Source of the DNA: an uncultured Alphaproteobacteria bacterium
GTDB lineage: Bacteria > Pseudomonadota > Alphaproteobacteria > SP197
Assembly (NCBI GenBank): GCA_943787175.1
Contig: CALSLK010000004.1
Location: 62,001 to 126,000, forward strand
Direction of reading: 5' to 3'
Length of the DNA stretch: 64,000 nucleotides
A program made the translations under genes and the position numbers. Under the pieces are notes generated by a model. It was not told the origin of the DNA. It searched no databases and saw only the letters and a program-made list of their open reading frames with translations. Of this stretch, positions 54,563 through 63,804 are shown piece after piece (position 1 is the stretch's first letter; the number at the start of each line of letters is the position of its first letter).

Positions 54563-55678
54563 TTACTGGAAGGGCGTCTGGAATCGCAGGTCCGTCAGGA
54601 AGGTTTCATCGGTGAGGCTCTCCAGGAACGCCTTGAGATCGGCGTGCTCCTGGTCGGTGAGTTCAAAGCCGGTGACGAATTCCGAAGCCAGGGGCGAGCG
54701 ATCACCAAGACGTGCCGCCTGGCCACCCGCCGCATAATGATCGATCACGGCATCAAGGTCAGGCAGCGAACCGTCATGCATGTAGGGCCCGGTGACAGCA
54801 ACGTTGCGCAGACTGGGCGTGCGAAAGCGGCCCATGTCTCCAAGGTCACCGGAATGCTCGAAGAGACCACGGTTGCCATCGGGCAAGCCGCCCTCGCCAT
54901 CGATGTTGTAGAGACCGTTGTTGTGGAACGTGGGCAGGGGAATGGCATCGGTGAAGTGAATGCCGCTATGGCAAACGCCGCAGTTCAGACGTTCGCTGTA
55001 GAACAGGTCCTCACCGCGCAATGCCGCCTCGGTCATCGCGTTTTCGTTGCCGCCATAGGTGTAGAGGTCATAGGGCGACCGCGCCGAAACCATGGTGCGC
55101 ACATAGGTCGCAAGCGCTTTGGCGATGAGGTCATAGTCAATGGCGCCATCGGCTTCCGGGAACGCCGCTGCAAACATGCCGGGATAAATCGGATCGTTGA
55201 TGAAGTTATTGAGCACACTCAGCTCGTTGCCTGCGACGTTCATCTCGATGGGATTGATGCCAAAGAGCGGCACACGGACCTGATCTTCCAGATTGTCGAG
55301 CGCGGGATCGGCCCAGGTCAGCACCCTGTGATAGGCGACGTTGACAAGGCCCATGCTGTTGCGCGGGTGGATGTCACCCGTAATACCGACTGATGTCTCG
55401 CGGCCATCGGTGAAACCCAGTGCCGGCTCATGACAGGTCGCACAGGCCATGTAGCGCGGGCCCGAGAGATCAAGATCAAAGAACAGACGGTGGCCAAGAT
55501 CGACTTTGGCCTGCGAGATCGGGTTGTCAGCTGGCACCAGCGGTGGGTCGAGCCACTCGGGAAGCCCCCAATCATACTCGGCCTGGGCGGGCGACACGGC
55601 TATGAGGGCCAACACCGGCAGAGTCACCAGAAGCAGGCGCGGGAACCACTGAATCAGGGTGCATCCGCGAGTCGTCAT
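54563..55678 (-). CDS. Di-heme cytochrome c peroxidase/MauG-family protein
   Basis: A 371-residue exported protein with a signal (RLLLVTLPVLALIAVSPAQA) and two heme c motifs, CATCH (YMACATCHEPALGFTDGRET) and CGVCH (ERLNCGVCHSGIHF). Other family features are LGHRLFFDLDLSGPRYM near residue 60 and FRTPSLRNVAVTGPYMHDGS with the distal Met region. It reduces hydrogen peroxide in the periplasm or, as in MauG relatives, oxidises a partner protein. The start at 55678 gives the signal peptide; longer frames upstream are not family-like. Confidence 0.9.
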   Translation of the reverse strand: MTTRGCTLIQWFPRLLLVTLPVLALIAVSPAQAEYDWGLPEWLDPPLVPADNPISQAKVDLGHRLFFDLDLSGPRYMACATCHEPALGFTDGRETSVGITGDIHPRNSMGLVNVAYHRVLTWADPALDNLEDQVRVPLFGINPIEMNVAGNELSVLNNFINDPIYPGMFAAAFPEADGAIDYDLIAKALATYVRTMVSARSPYDLYTYGGNENAMTEAALRGEDLFYSERLNCGVCHSGIHFTDAIPLPTFHNNGLYNIDGEGGLPDGNRGLFEHSGDLGDMGRFRTPSLRNVAVTGPYMHDGSLPDLDAVIDHYAAGGQAARLGDRSPLASEFVTGFELTDQEHADLKAFLESLTDETFLTDLRFQTPFQ

Positions 55679-55781
55679 GCGACTATGTTCGCTTACACCG
55701 CGCAAAACAGCAACAAGACGTGATTTCCAGCAACGCTCGCCTGTATGGTTACCGTCCTCTGGCACAGTGGGATTTGGCGCA

Positions 55782-56948
55782 ATGAAGATTGAGCGGATAG
55801 TCGCAGCACCTTTGAGAGATGGCTCACGTCTGGGTCGCGCAACGTCGCCACGCGCCAAATCAGAGCTGCTTGTCGATGGCGGCAACACCCTGGCGCGATA
55901 TCGCGAATTCACCGGCCGGGGCAGTTATCACGACACCCCGTGGTCCGACACGGTCTGCATGGCCTTTGCCGAAGACGGCACCTGGGGCATGGGCATGACC
56001 GGACATGCCGGCCCGGTTGTGCCGATTATCAACGAATTCCTGGCGCCGCTCATCACCGGAGAAAACGTGATGGCGACCGAACGCACCTGGGACATGATGT
56101 TCAACCACGCCAGCCTGTTTGGCGTCGGCGGTCTGACCAGCTACGCGATCAGCGCCGTTGATCTCGCCCTCTGGGACCTCAAGGGAAAGCTGCTGGGCGT
56201 ACCGGTCTATGAACTGATGGGCGGACCCGCACGCGACAAGGTCCACTGTTACGCCACGGGTATGGATTTCGACTGGATGCTGGAATGTGGTTTCGAAGCC
56301 ATCAAGGTCCCCTGCCCCTATGGTGAAGCACTGGGCAACGTCTCGCTCGACCGTGCCGAGGATCTTGCCGGTCTGGCGCGCGCAGCGATCGGTGACGAAC
56401 GCGAGCTGATGATGGATTGCTGGTCGGTCGGAAGCGTTGAATTCATGGTGCGTTTTGCCGAGCGCATGCGCCCCTACAACCTGAAATGGCTTGAGGATTT
56501 CCTCTACCCTGAAGACTACGAGGGGTTCGAGGAGATGCGCCGCCGGGTTCCCTGGCAGACCCTGGCAACCGGTGAGCGCTGGGTCACGCATCTGCCCTTC
56601 ATGGAAGCCGCAGCCAAACGCAGCGTCGACATCTTCCAACCCGACATCCGTTGGGTTGGCGGCGTCACAGCCGTACAGAAGATCGGACATATCGCAGAGG
56701 GTGCGGGTCTGCAGGTCGCACTCCATGGCGGCATGAATGATTCCTTTGGCCAGCATGCCTGTCACGCCATGTCGTCCAACACCTGGGGCGAATTCCTGGT
56801 CGATTCCGCGTCCGGCGTTCCGCTTGAGGAAGGCTGGCGCCCGACACCAGGCATGACCGTGCCGGTCAACGGTTCCCTGGTGCCCAGCGATGCACCGGGC
56901 TTTGGTATCGAACTGACGCGTGATGAGCTTGAAGCAATGACCGGTTAG
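55782..56948 (+). CDS. Enolase-superfamily dehydratase, L-rhamnonate dehydratase-like
   Basis: A 388-residue mandelate-racemase-type enzyme. Barrel metal ligands are the Asp in MMDCWSVGSV, Glu in LKWLEDFLYPEDY and Glu in TGERWVTHLPF; the acid/base region is QPDIRWVGGVTAVQKIGHIA with the His in LQVALHGGMNDSFGQHACHA. N-terminal capping domain: SYAISAVDLALWDLKGKLLG. The pattern with Trp-Leu-Glu-Asp and His-Gly-Gly-Met-Asn suits the RhmD branch of acid-sugar dehydratases. The downstream MFS gene starts directly after its stop, probably importing the substrate. Confidence 0.83.
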   Translation: MKIERIVAAPLRDGSRLGRATSPRAKSELLVDGGNTLARYREFTGRGSYHDTPWSDTVCMAFAEDGTWGMGMTGHAGPVVPIINEFLAPLITGENVMATERTWDMMFNHASLFGVGGLTSYAISAVDLALWDLKGKLLGVPVYELMGGPARDKVHCYATGMDFDWMLECGFEAIKVPCPYGEALGNVSLDRAEDLAGLARAAIGDERELMMDCWSVGSVEFMVRFAERMRPYNLKWLEDFLYPEDYEGFEEMRRRVPWQTLATGERWVTHLPFMEAAAKRSVDIFQPDIRWVGGVTAVQKIGHIAEGAGLQVALHGGMNDSFGQHACHAMSSNTWGEFLVDSASGVPLEEGWRPTPGMTVPVNGSLVPSDAPGFGIELTRDELEAMTG

Positions 56949-58423
56949 ATGCCCAACCAGGAAGACATCAGAAAAGCGTCGGTTCAGGCCTATATCGACG
57001 AAACGCCTGTTTGCCGGACGGTACGGAAGTGTCGGGCTCCCCCATGACGCGCATGCAATGGCGCATCTGGGGCCTGGCTGCCGCAGGCAAGTTCTTTGAA
57101 GGCATGGTCGTCTTCATGACCGGCGTTGCTCTGCCCCTGATCGGCAGGGATTGGGGACTCGATCCCCTCCAGACCGGCGTTGTCGGTGCAGCCAGCCTGT
57201 TTGGCATTCTGGTTGGCGCATCGTCCCTGGGCGGCCTTGCCGATCGCTATGGCAGACGCACGATTTTCATCGTCGAAATGGCGCTGTTCTGTGTTTTCCT
57301 TGCTCTTTTGACGCTTTCAACCGGCTACTGGTGGCTGGTGATCTGCCTGTTCGGCACCGGTGTCGCGCTGGGTGGTGACTACCCTACGGCCCATCTCATC
57401 ATCTCCGAAGCGATCCCCAGCAGAACACGGGGCAAGCTGGTGCTCTCGGCCTTCGGTTTCCAGGCTGTCGGGGCGCTGGTCGGCACCCTGATCGGCTATG
57501 TCGTGCTCTCGAACGATCCTGCACTGGACGCCTGGCGCTGGATGTATGCCTCTGCACTGGTCCCTGCCCTGCTGGTCCTGATCGGCCGGTTCACCATTAC
57601 CGAGAGCGCGCCCTGGCTCCTGTCACGCAACCGCACACAGGAAGCAGAAAAGGCAACCCTGCGGCTGTTGAACAGGGCCCCGCCATATCCCACGCAGGTC
57701 GTGCTGGAGAAGGCCGGCCTGCACCATGAAACCCACAGCCCACGCGACGGCTCGCGCTTTCGCGATCTCTTCAACCGCCGTCATCGCCGCGCCACGATCC
57801 TGGCAGCCGTGCCCTGGTTCCTGCAGGACCTGGGCACCTATGGCATCGGCATCTTCACGCCTCTGGTGCTGGCCGCGTCCTTTGGCCATGGCAAGGATCA
57901 CCCCAACACCCTGGCAGACCTTATCGGCAACGAAATCCTCGCCGCCAAGGGTGCTGCATTTCTTGATGTTCTTCTGATCGTGGGCATCCTGGCCGCCGTG
58001 CTTCTGGCTGATCGTCTGGGACGTATCCGGCTGCAGGTTCTGGGCTTCATCGGATGCGCGGTGGGCCTGTTCATTGCATCCATGGCCGTGGGCATGAGCG
58101 ACCCTATGGCCACGATCCTGATCTTTGTCGGCTTCATGCTCTTCAACTTCATGACCAACATGGGCCCCAACGCCCAGACCTATCTGCTGGCAGGCGAGGT
58201 TTTCCCCACCGCCGTGCGCGGACGCGGCGCCGGATTTGCAGCATCCTTTGCCAAGATCGGCGCGGTCACCACGGTCTTCCTGTTTCCCATCCTGCTTCAT
58301 GAGATTGGCGAGCAGGTTCTGTTGTGGATTCTGGTGACGACCTCCCTGATGGGAGCAGCCGTCACCTGGGGCTGCCGTGTGGAAACCACGGGCATCAATC
58401 TCGACGAAATCGGGAAGTCCTGA
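56949..58423 (+). CDS. MFS transporter, sugar-acid/aromatic-acid type (frameshift at start)
   Basis: A 12-helix major-facilitator protein of about 491 residues. The ATG directly after the dehydratase stop (TAGATG) reads MPNQEDIRKASVQAYIDETP, and after one missing G in the TGGCCGG context near 57012 continues PDGTEVSGSPMTRMQWRIWG and AAGKFFEGMVVFMTGVALPL. The MFS signature GGLADRYGRRTIFIVEMALF lies after helix 2, and FNFMTNMGPNAQTYLLAGEV late in the protein. As written only a shorter product (TTG 57011 or ATG 57044) is possible. Joint placement suggests import of the dehydratase substrate. Confidence 0.85.
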
Positions 58424-58431
58424 CTCCGGCC

Positions 58432-59523
58432 TCAGAGCGCCGCGTTGACGACTTCCAGCAACAGCCTGGTGCGCTCTTCAAGGTCGTTGGGATTGATCGG
58501 CTCGGCCAGGCGCGGGTCCACCTTGGCGGCATGGGCGCAGGCTGTTTCGGTGAAATGTGCTGTACCGTCGGCATCGATGGCCTCAATCCCATCAAGCTTG
58601 CCCATGGCCCAGTTGAAGGCTACGGCATCGGCCTCTGAAACGCCCGGAGGCAGGTCAAAAGCAATCTTGCCTGCTTCAATGTGAAGCGGATAACCACCGG
58701 GATGTCCAAAGGGCGCGGGCGTGGAATAGCGCGTCGCCGGCCCATCAGGCAGCAAGGCAGAGAGCACCGGCAATGCCGAGACCGCGGTAATGACGTTGTA
58801 GATGGAACCGGCAGCAAACGGCCGGCCTTCATAGGCCAGAAGGTCATCCCGCTCACCGTTTTCGCCCAGGAAGACCCGGGTCGATTCATCGGGGTTGCCC
58901 GGATAGTTCGCCTGCATGACACCATAGACGTGGCAATGATGACCGATCAGGCGCAGCAGCGGCGCTTCGCTGATGGCATCGTCTGATGCCGCCTGCCGTG
59001 TGCGCCAGGCCTGACGGGCGCGCAACAGATGCATGGAGACATTGCCCAGCCCGACCGTGGGAGCCAGGTCCTGGGTTGCCAGAACCGGGTGGGTGACATC
59101 GGGTGCGGAAATGTTGGCGACCGGACAGGTCAGCCCCAGATCCCGCACTGCCCGCATGACCGTGGTGAGCACGGGCAGCTGGTTGGGAAGCTGAATGCCG
59201 ATACCCGAAGCCGAGAGGTGACGGATTACGGGATGATCGCTACCGATCACGGCCCAGGGACCAAACAGGCTTGCGGCCTGAAGGATCAGATCGGGATTGC
59301 TGTCACGCAGGACATGTGTGACCGCGCGATGATCGCAACCATCCAGCTCGATCAGTTCGATGGGAATACCATGGGCGCTCGCCAGCATATCAACGTGATC
59401 GCGCAGCCGCTCTGTTCGGATGTTGGTGAGAACGAGCCGATCAAGGCGTCCCTGATGGAGCAGACCCTGCACCATCTTCATCGCCACATCGCCCGCACCG
59501 ATGACAACCAGTGTACCAGCCAT
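58432..59523 (-). CDS. Saccharopine dehydrogenase-like NAD(P)-binding oxidoreductase
   Basis: A 363-residue protein with an N-terminal Rossmann fold, GTLVVIGAGDVAMKMVQGLL, then LVLTNIRTERLRDHVDMLAS and a catalytic-domain stretch NPDLILQAASLFGPWAVIGS. The whole layout matches the saccharopine dehydrogenase/homospermidine synthase-like family, though strong active-site landmarks were not identified. It may reduce or split a secondary amine. It lies on the same strand as the flavoprotein gene just upstream, 32 bp away, so it probably follows it in an operon. Confidence 0.7.
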   Translation of the reverse strand: MAGTLVVIGAGDVAMKMVQGLLHQGRLDRLVLTNIRTERLRDHVDMLASAHGIPIELIELDGCDHRAVTHVLRDSNPDLILQAASLFGPWAVIGSDHPVIRHLSASGIGIQLPNQLPVLTTVMRAVRDLGLTCPVANISAPDVTHPVLATQDLAPTVGLGNVSMHLLRARQAWRTRQAASDDAISEAPLLRLIGHHCHVYGVMQANYPGNPDESTRVFLGENGERDDLLAYEGRPFAAGSIYNVITAVSALPVLSALLPDGPATRYSTPAPFGHPGGYPLHIEAGKIAFDLPPGVSEADAVAFNWAMGKLDGIEAIDADGTAHFTETACAHAAKVDPRLAEPINPNDLEERTRLLLEVVNAAL

Positions 59524-59555
59524 TTTTCAGCCCTCCCGAGCCGTAACTACCAAAC

Positions 59556-61967
59556 TCAGGAGCGCATCCGCCCGCCATTGGAATCATAGAGTGGTTCACC
59601 AATGATTTCGGCGCGGTAAAGCGTGCCATTGATTTCAACATCGACTTCAGAACCCGCAGCCGCCAGTTCGCTGGGCACGTAACCAAGCGCCATGGATTTG
59701 CCGACGTGGTGGGCGTACCCGCCAGAGGAAACATATCCCACGGCTTCGCCGTTCTTCAGGATTGCTTCATCGTTGGAGACATCGATATCGTCGGTCTCCA
59801 CGATCATGGTGACCATGCGTTTTGTCGGGCCGGCCACTTTCTCGGCCAGGGCCGCTTCCTTGCCGACAAAATACTTGTCCCAGTTGATGAACATATCGAG
59901 CCCGCTTTCGGCCGCCGTGAAATCAGGCCGGAAATCGAGCGTCCAGGCGCCCCAGCTCTTTTCCAGGCGCATGCTCATGAGCGCACGTGCGCCATACCAG
60001 CGCAGACCCAGATCCTCGCCCGCTTCCTCGATTGCTTCGGAAAGCCGGATCAGGAATTGCGGCGCGGTATAGATCTCATAACCCAGCTCGCCGGAGAACG
60101 AGACGCGGTTGAGATGGACCGGAACACCACCAACAAACATCTCGCGGGTGTCACGGAACTTCAGCGCCTCATTCGAAACATCAGTACGGGTCAGGCGCGC
60201 CAGAAGGTCACGTGATTTGGGTCCGGAGATCGCGATGCCATGCAACTCGTCGGTGCGGTTGCGATAGGTGACACCGGTCTCGGGCAGGCGTGCATCGAAC
60301 CAGCGGCGGTGCGCCTGCTGCATGGCGCCCGAGCCAAAGAGCACGAAGTGATCATCCGCCAGGCAGGCGACGGTGAGGTCACCGTAGAGTTTGCCCTTGG
60401 GCGTCAGCATGGGGGTCAGGGTCAGGCGGCCCGGCTTGGGAATGCGTCCGGCAAGAACGTGGTCCAGGAAGGCTCGAGCTCCAGGCCCTTTGAACTCATG
60501 CTTGGCAAAGTTCGCCACCTCGACGGCCCCGACGGCATTCCGCACGGCCTCGACCTCGCGCGCGACATAGTCGTGGGCGCGCGAGCGCCGGAAGGTCGGG
60601 TCTTCATGGGCATCTTCGGGCCCGTCGGCAAACCACAGAACGTTTTCCAGACCAAAGGCCGTGCCCCAGACCGCACCCTTCGCAGTCAGGCGGTCGTAAA
60701 GTGCCGTGGTCATCTGGCGTCTGCCCTTGGGCAGAGTCTCGTTGGGGAACGTCATCACGAAACGGCGTTCGTAGTTTTCCGACGACTTCACCGTGCCCCA
60801 TTCGGGCGTGGCGAAGGGGCCGAAACGGGCCACATCCATGGCCCAGACATCAACGCTGGGTTCCCCATCAATCATCCATTCGGCCATGCACAGGCCGACA
60901 CCGCCAGCCTGGCAGAAGCCCGCCATGACGCCCACTGCCACCCAGTAGTTCCGCATGCCCGGCACGGGGCCAATCATGGGATTGCCATCGGGCCCGAAGG
61001 TAAACGGGCCGTTGATCATGTTCTTGATGCCGGCCTTGGCCAGTGCGGGAATACGTTCGAAACCCAGCTCAAGGCGATCCGCGATGTGATCGATCTGAGG
61101 CTGGAGCAGTTCGTGACCGAAATCCATCGGCGTGCCGCCAACCGACCAGGGCGTGGCATGGGGTTCATAGGTTCCCAGCAACATGCCGTCGCGTTCCTGA
61201 CGGAAGTACATGTTGCCTTCGTAATCGATACCCGCGGGCAGTCGTTCCTCGCGCTCGGCGATCTCGGGAATGTCCTCGGTGATGAGGTAGTGATGTTCCA
61301 TGGGCTGCACGGGCAGATGAATGCCCGCCATGTGGCCAACCTCGCGCGCCCACAGGCCACCGGCATTGACGACATATTCGGCATGCACGTTGCCCTGTTC
61401 GGTCACCACATCCCAGCTGCCATCCGGGCGCTGGTTGGTTTCGAGAACGGGGTTATGGGTCACGTAGGCGGCACCCAGCGCCTTGGCCGCCTTAGCATAG
61501 GCATAGGTCACGCCGGAGGGGTCGATATCGCCGTCAAGTGGATCCCACAGGGCGGCAATGTAACGCGAGGGATCGATCAGCGGATGGAGGCGTGCGGCTT
61601 CCTCGACACTGATGAATTCCTGATCCAGACCCATGTAACGGGCCTTGGAACGCTCACGTTTGAGATAATCGTGCCAGACCTCGTTGGACGCCAGATAGAA
61701 CCCACCGGTGTTGTGGAGCCCGACCGACTGGCCCGACAGTTCCTCAAGCTCCTTATAGAGATTGATGGTGTAGCCCTGCAGGCGCGAGATGTTGGGGTCC
61801 GACGAGATCGTGTGGATCTGGCCGGCAGCATGCCATGACGAACCAGACGTCAGTTCGCTGCGCTCGATCAGGAGCGAGTCCTTCCAACCATACTTGGCCA
61901 GATGGAAAAGAATGGAACAGCCGACGACCCCGCCGCCGATGATAACGACCTTGGCACTGTCCTGCAT
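59556..61967 (-). CDS. FAD-dependent dimethylglycine/sarcosine dehydrogenase-like, GcvT-fused
   Basis: An 803-residue two-domain flavoenzyme. The N-terminal DAO domain has the ADP-binding KVVIIGGGVVGCSILFHLAK, ELTSGSSWHAAGQIHTISSD (covalent or close FAD-contact His) and MGPVPGM-like FGPDGNPMIGPVPGM. From about residue 430 the GcvT-like folate-binding half begins, with KHEFKGPGARAFLDHVLAG and SGELGYEIYTAPQFLIRLSE. These enzymes demethylate dimethylglycine or sarcosine and pass the carbon to tetrahydrofolate. The ATG at 61967 follows GGAGGGG. Next gene on this strand is the saccharopine-dehydrogenase-like one. Confidence 0.88.
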   Translation of the reverse strand: MQDSAKVVIIGGGVVGCSILFHLAKYGWKDSLLIERSELTSGSSWHAAGQIHTISSDPNISRLQGYTINLYKELEELSGQSVGLHNTGGFYLASNEVWHDYLKRERSKARYMGLDQEFISVEEAARLHPLIDPSRYIAALWDPLDGDIDPSGVTYAYAKAAKALGAAYVTHNPVLETNQRPDGSWDVVTEQGNVHAEYVVNAGGLWAREVGHMAGIHLPVQPMEHHYLITEDIPEIAEREERLPAGIDYEGNMYFRQERDGMLLGTYEPHATPWSVGGTPMDFGHELLQPQIDHIADRLELGFERIPALAKAGIKNMINGPFTFGPDGNPMIGPVPGMRNYWVAVGVMAGFCQAGGVGLCMAEWMIDGEPSVDVWAMDVARFGPFATPEWGTVKSSENYERRFVMTFPNETLPKGRRQMTTALYDRLTAKGAVWGTAFGLENVLWFADGPEDAHEDPTFRRSRAHDYVAREVEAVRNAVGAVEVANFAKHEFKGPGARAFLDHVLAGRIPKPGRLTLTPMLTPKGKLYGDLTVACLADDHFVLFGSGAMQQAHRRWFDARLPETGVTYRNRTDELHGIAISGPKSRDLLARLTRTDVSNEALKFRDTREMFVGGVPVHLNRVSFSGELGYEIYTAPQFLIRLSEAIEEAGEDLGLRWYGARALMSMRLEKSWGAWTLDFRPDFTAAESGLDMFINWDKYFVGKEAALAEKVAGPTKRMVTMIVETDDIDVSNDEAILKNGEAVGYVSSGGYAHHVGKSMALGYVPSELAAAGSEVDVEINGTLYRAEIIGEPLYDSNGGRMRS

Positions 61968-62287
61968 GGCACCCCTCCGTTCGGTGCGGCCGCTTGTGCG
62001 ATCGCCCCGTTGATCCAAATTTGACCGCGGAGTTAGAGCAGATCGTGAACCCTGAGGCCAGCGTGGATCATCGGCTTGCTATGTCCACGAATTCGGAGTG
62101 AACTTTAACGCACAGCCGTCGGCAATACGTTGCTGCTGGAATCCGAAGGATTCGATGGCGCGGCGTTGTAGAAGCCCAATTTCTACTTTGCATGGGGTTG
62201 AACCAGAGTTTTGGCTACTCGCCCCCCTGACCGATTGGGTCGGGCGATGATCGAAAGCAATCAAAGCCGAGTAAACGGAGGCCCCCT
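61968..62287. other. 320-bp gap with no recognised gene
   Basis: This stretch between the divergent flavoprotein and C69-type peptidase genes is AT-richer than its surroundings. It holds the ribosome site of the flavoprotein at its left end and GGAGG 9 bases before the TTG at 62288 at its right end. A short dyad GACCGATTGGGTC lies near 62230-62245. The one long frame across it (minus strand) has no family-like sequence and overlaps the peptidase start, so I do not call it. Confidence 0.5.
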
Positions 62288-63715
62288 TTGAGCTACGGAT
62301 TGTATGTCGGCAAGAATCACACGGCAGACGGCATTGCCTATCTGGCAGGTTATGGCGACGAACCCTCAAGCCACTGGCTGGAGATCATGCCGCGCCGGAC
62401 CCACGATGCCGATGCGACCATCACGGTCGGGGTGACACCCCAGGCAGCCATGCCCGGGGATCATGACCCAGATTCCCCAGGCAGCCCAGACCGTCCGGCA
62501 TATCCGCGTGAGTTACACCTATTACCTGGGCGTTCCCGCACCCCTGACCAATGGCGGGCTGAACGAACATGGTGTGGCCGTGCGCGATATCTGGTCGCCG
62601 TCGCGCCAGGAACTGGTCGCCATGACACGCCCCGATCCAGTCCGGCCCCAACTACAGCGACCTCGCCCGGATCGTGATCGAACGCGCAACGACGGCGCGC
62701 GAAGGCGTCGAGTTGATCGGCGCCCTGATCGCCGAACACGGCTATTCGACCTATGGCGGCAATTCCCACATCATCGCCGATCCCGATGAGGCCTGGATTG
62801 TCATCGAATATGCCGGCAGCCAGGGCCTGTGGTGCGCTGAGCGGGTCGGTGCCGATGACATTCGCGCGTCAAGGCCTGGTTACATCGGCGATGTGCCCGT
62901 CGATAGCACCGGACCATCCAGATTTTCTCTACGCACCCAACTACCTGAGCTTTGCCGTCGACCAGGGCTGGTATGACCCTGCTGCCGGAAAACCGTTCAA
63001 TGCCAGCCGACATCTATGGCGACGGCAAGATGCAATGGGAGGGCGTTGCCTGGATCGAGGACGAATGCGCCAGCGTGCAGCGCGTCCTGAGAAGATCGGC
63101 ATCACCGACATGATGTGGGCCATCCGCACCGAACGCCTGACCGGTGATACCGCCGGTTACGGTCAGGTCGTGCCGCTGCATCACCCCGATCACACCGCCC
63201 TGCGCCACCTCTGGCATACCCAGATCGGATCCATCGCAGCACCGTTCGTGCCGGTGTTCATGGGTGTGCGCGAGGTGCCGGAAGAATTCCGCCAGCACCG
63301 TTATCTCACGACCGGCGAGGATGCCCGGTTCATCGACCTGCGCCACACCGAGCAGCATGTCCGACGTTTCTCAAGGCATTGAGTCAACCCGTTCGGCAAC
63401 AGCAGTCTTCAAACGACTGCTCTACCTGATCTCCCAGCATCACGAGCCTATCTGCCCGAGGTCACCGCGATCTGGCAGGCCGTCGAGCAACGCCTCCTCA
63501 CTGCCATGCCCGGCGTGCTGGCGACCGCGCAAACGCTGATCGACGCAGGCAAGCCCGATCTCGCCGACGACTATCTGACCTACTACAGCACCACCGAACT
63601 ACGCGCGGCGCTCGATCTTGCCGAAACGCTGGCCGCAGGTCTGGAAGCCCGAACCCGTGCCCTGCACGGCATCACCACGTCCATGACGCCCAGAGGCCCC
63701 AAACAGGTCTGGTGA
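62288..63715 (+). pseudogene. C69-family dipeptidase-like protein, heavily frameshifted
   Basis: Pieces in several frames line up with the secreted dipeptidase/acyl-transferase Ntn family. The N-terminus is SYGLYVGKNHTADGIAYLAG followed by GDEPSSHWLEIMPRRTHDAD; then AAQTVRHIRVSYTYYLGVPA, GGNSHIIADPDEAWIVIEYA and LTGDTAGYGQVVPLHHPDHT, ending in LAAGLEARTRALHGI. At least five indels (about 62458, 62640, 62905, 62995, 63075 and probably 63390-63450) break it. Such enzymes normally need an N-terminal Cys; the start reads TTG-Ser, with no Cys, which may itself reflect a base error. An upstream GGAGG supports 62288. Confidence 0.7.
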
Positions 63716-63804
63716 CCTGCGACACGCGACAAGTGCAGGATGACACGGAAGAACGCGGCTACAGTGTCCTGGCGCATTCAGGGCCAAGATAAGGAGCACG
63801 CTTC

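Noticed and set aside
60240..61838. 532-codon plus-strand open frame
   Set aside because: It lies wholly antisense to the flavoprotein gene, whose family sequence is unmistakable; GC-rich codon bias opens the opposite strand.
62079..62369. 96-codon minus-strand frame in the 320-bp gap
   Set aside because: No family-like sequence, no good ribosome site seen, and it overlaps the start of the peptidase-like gene.
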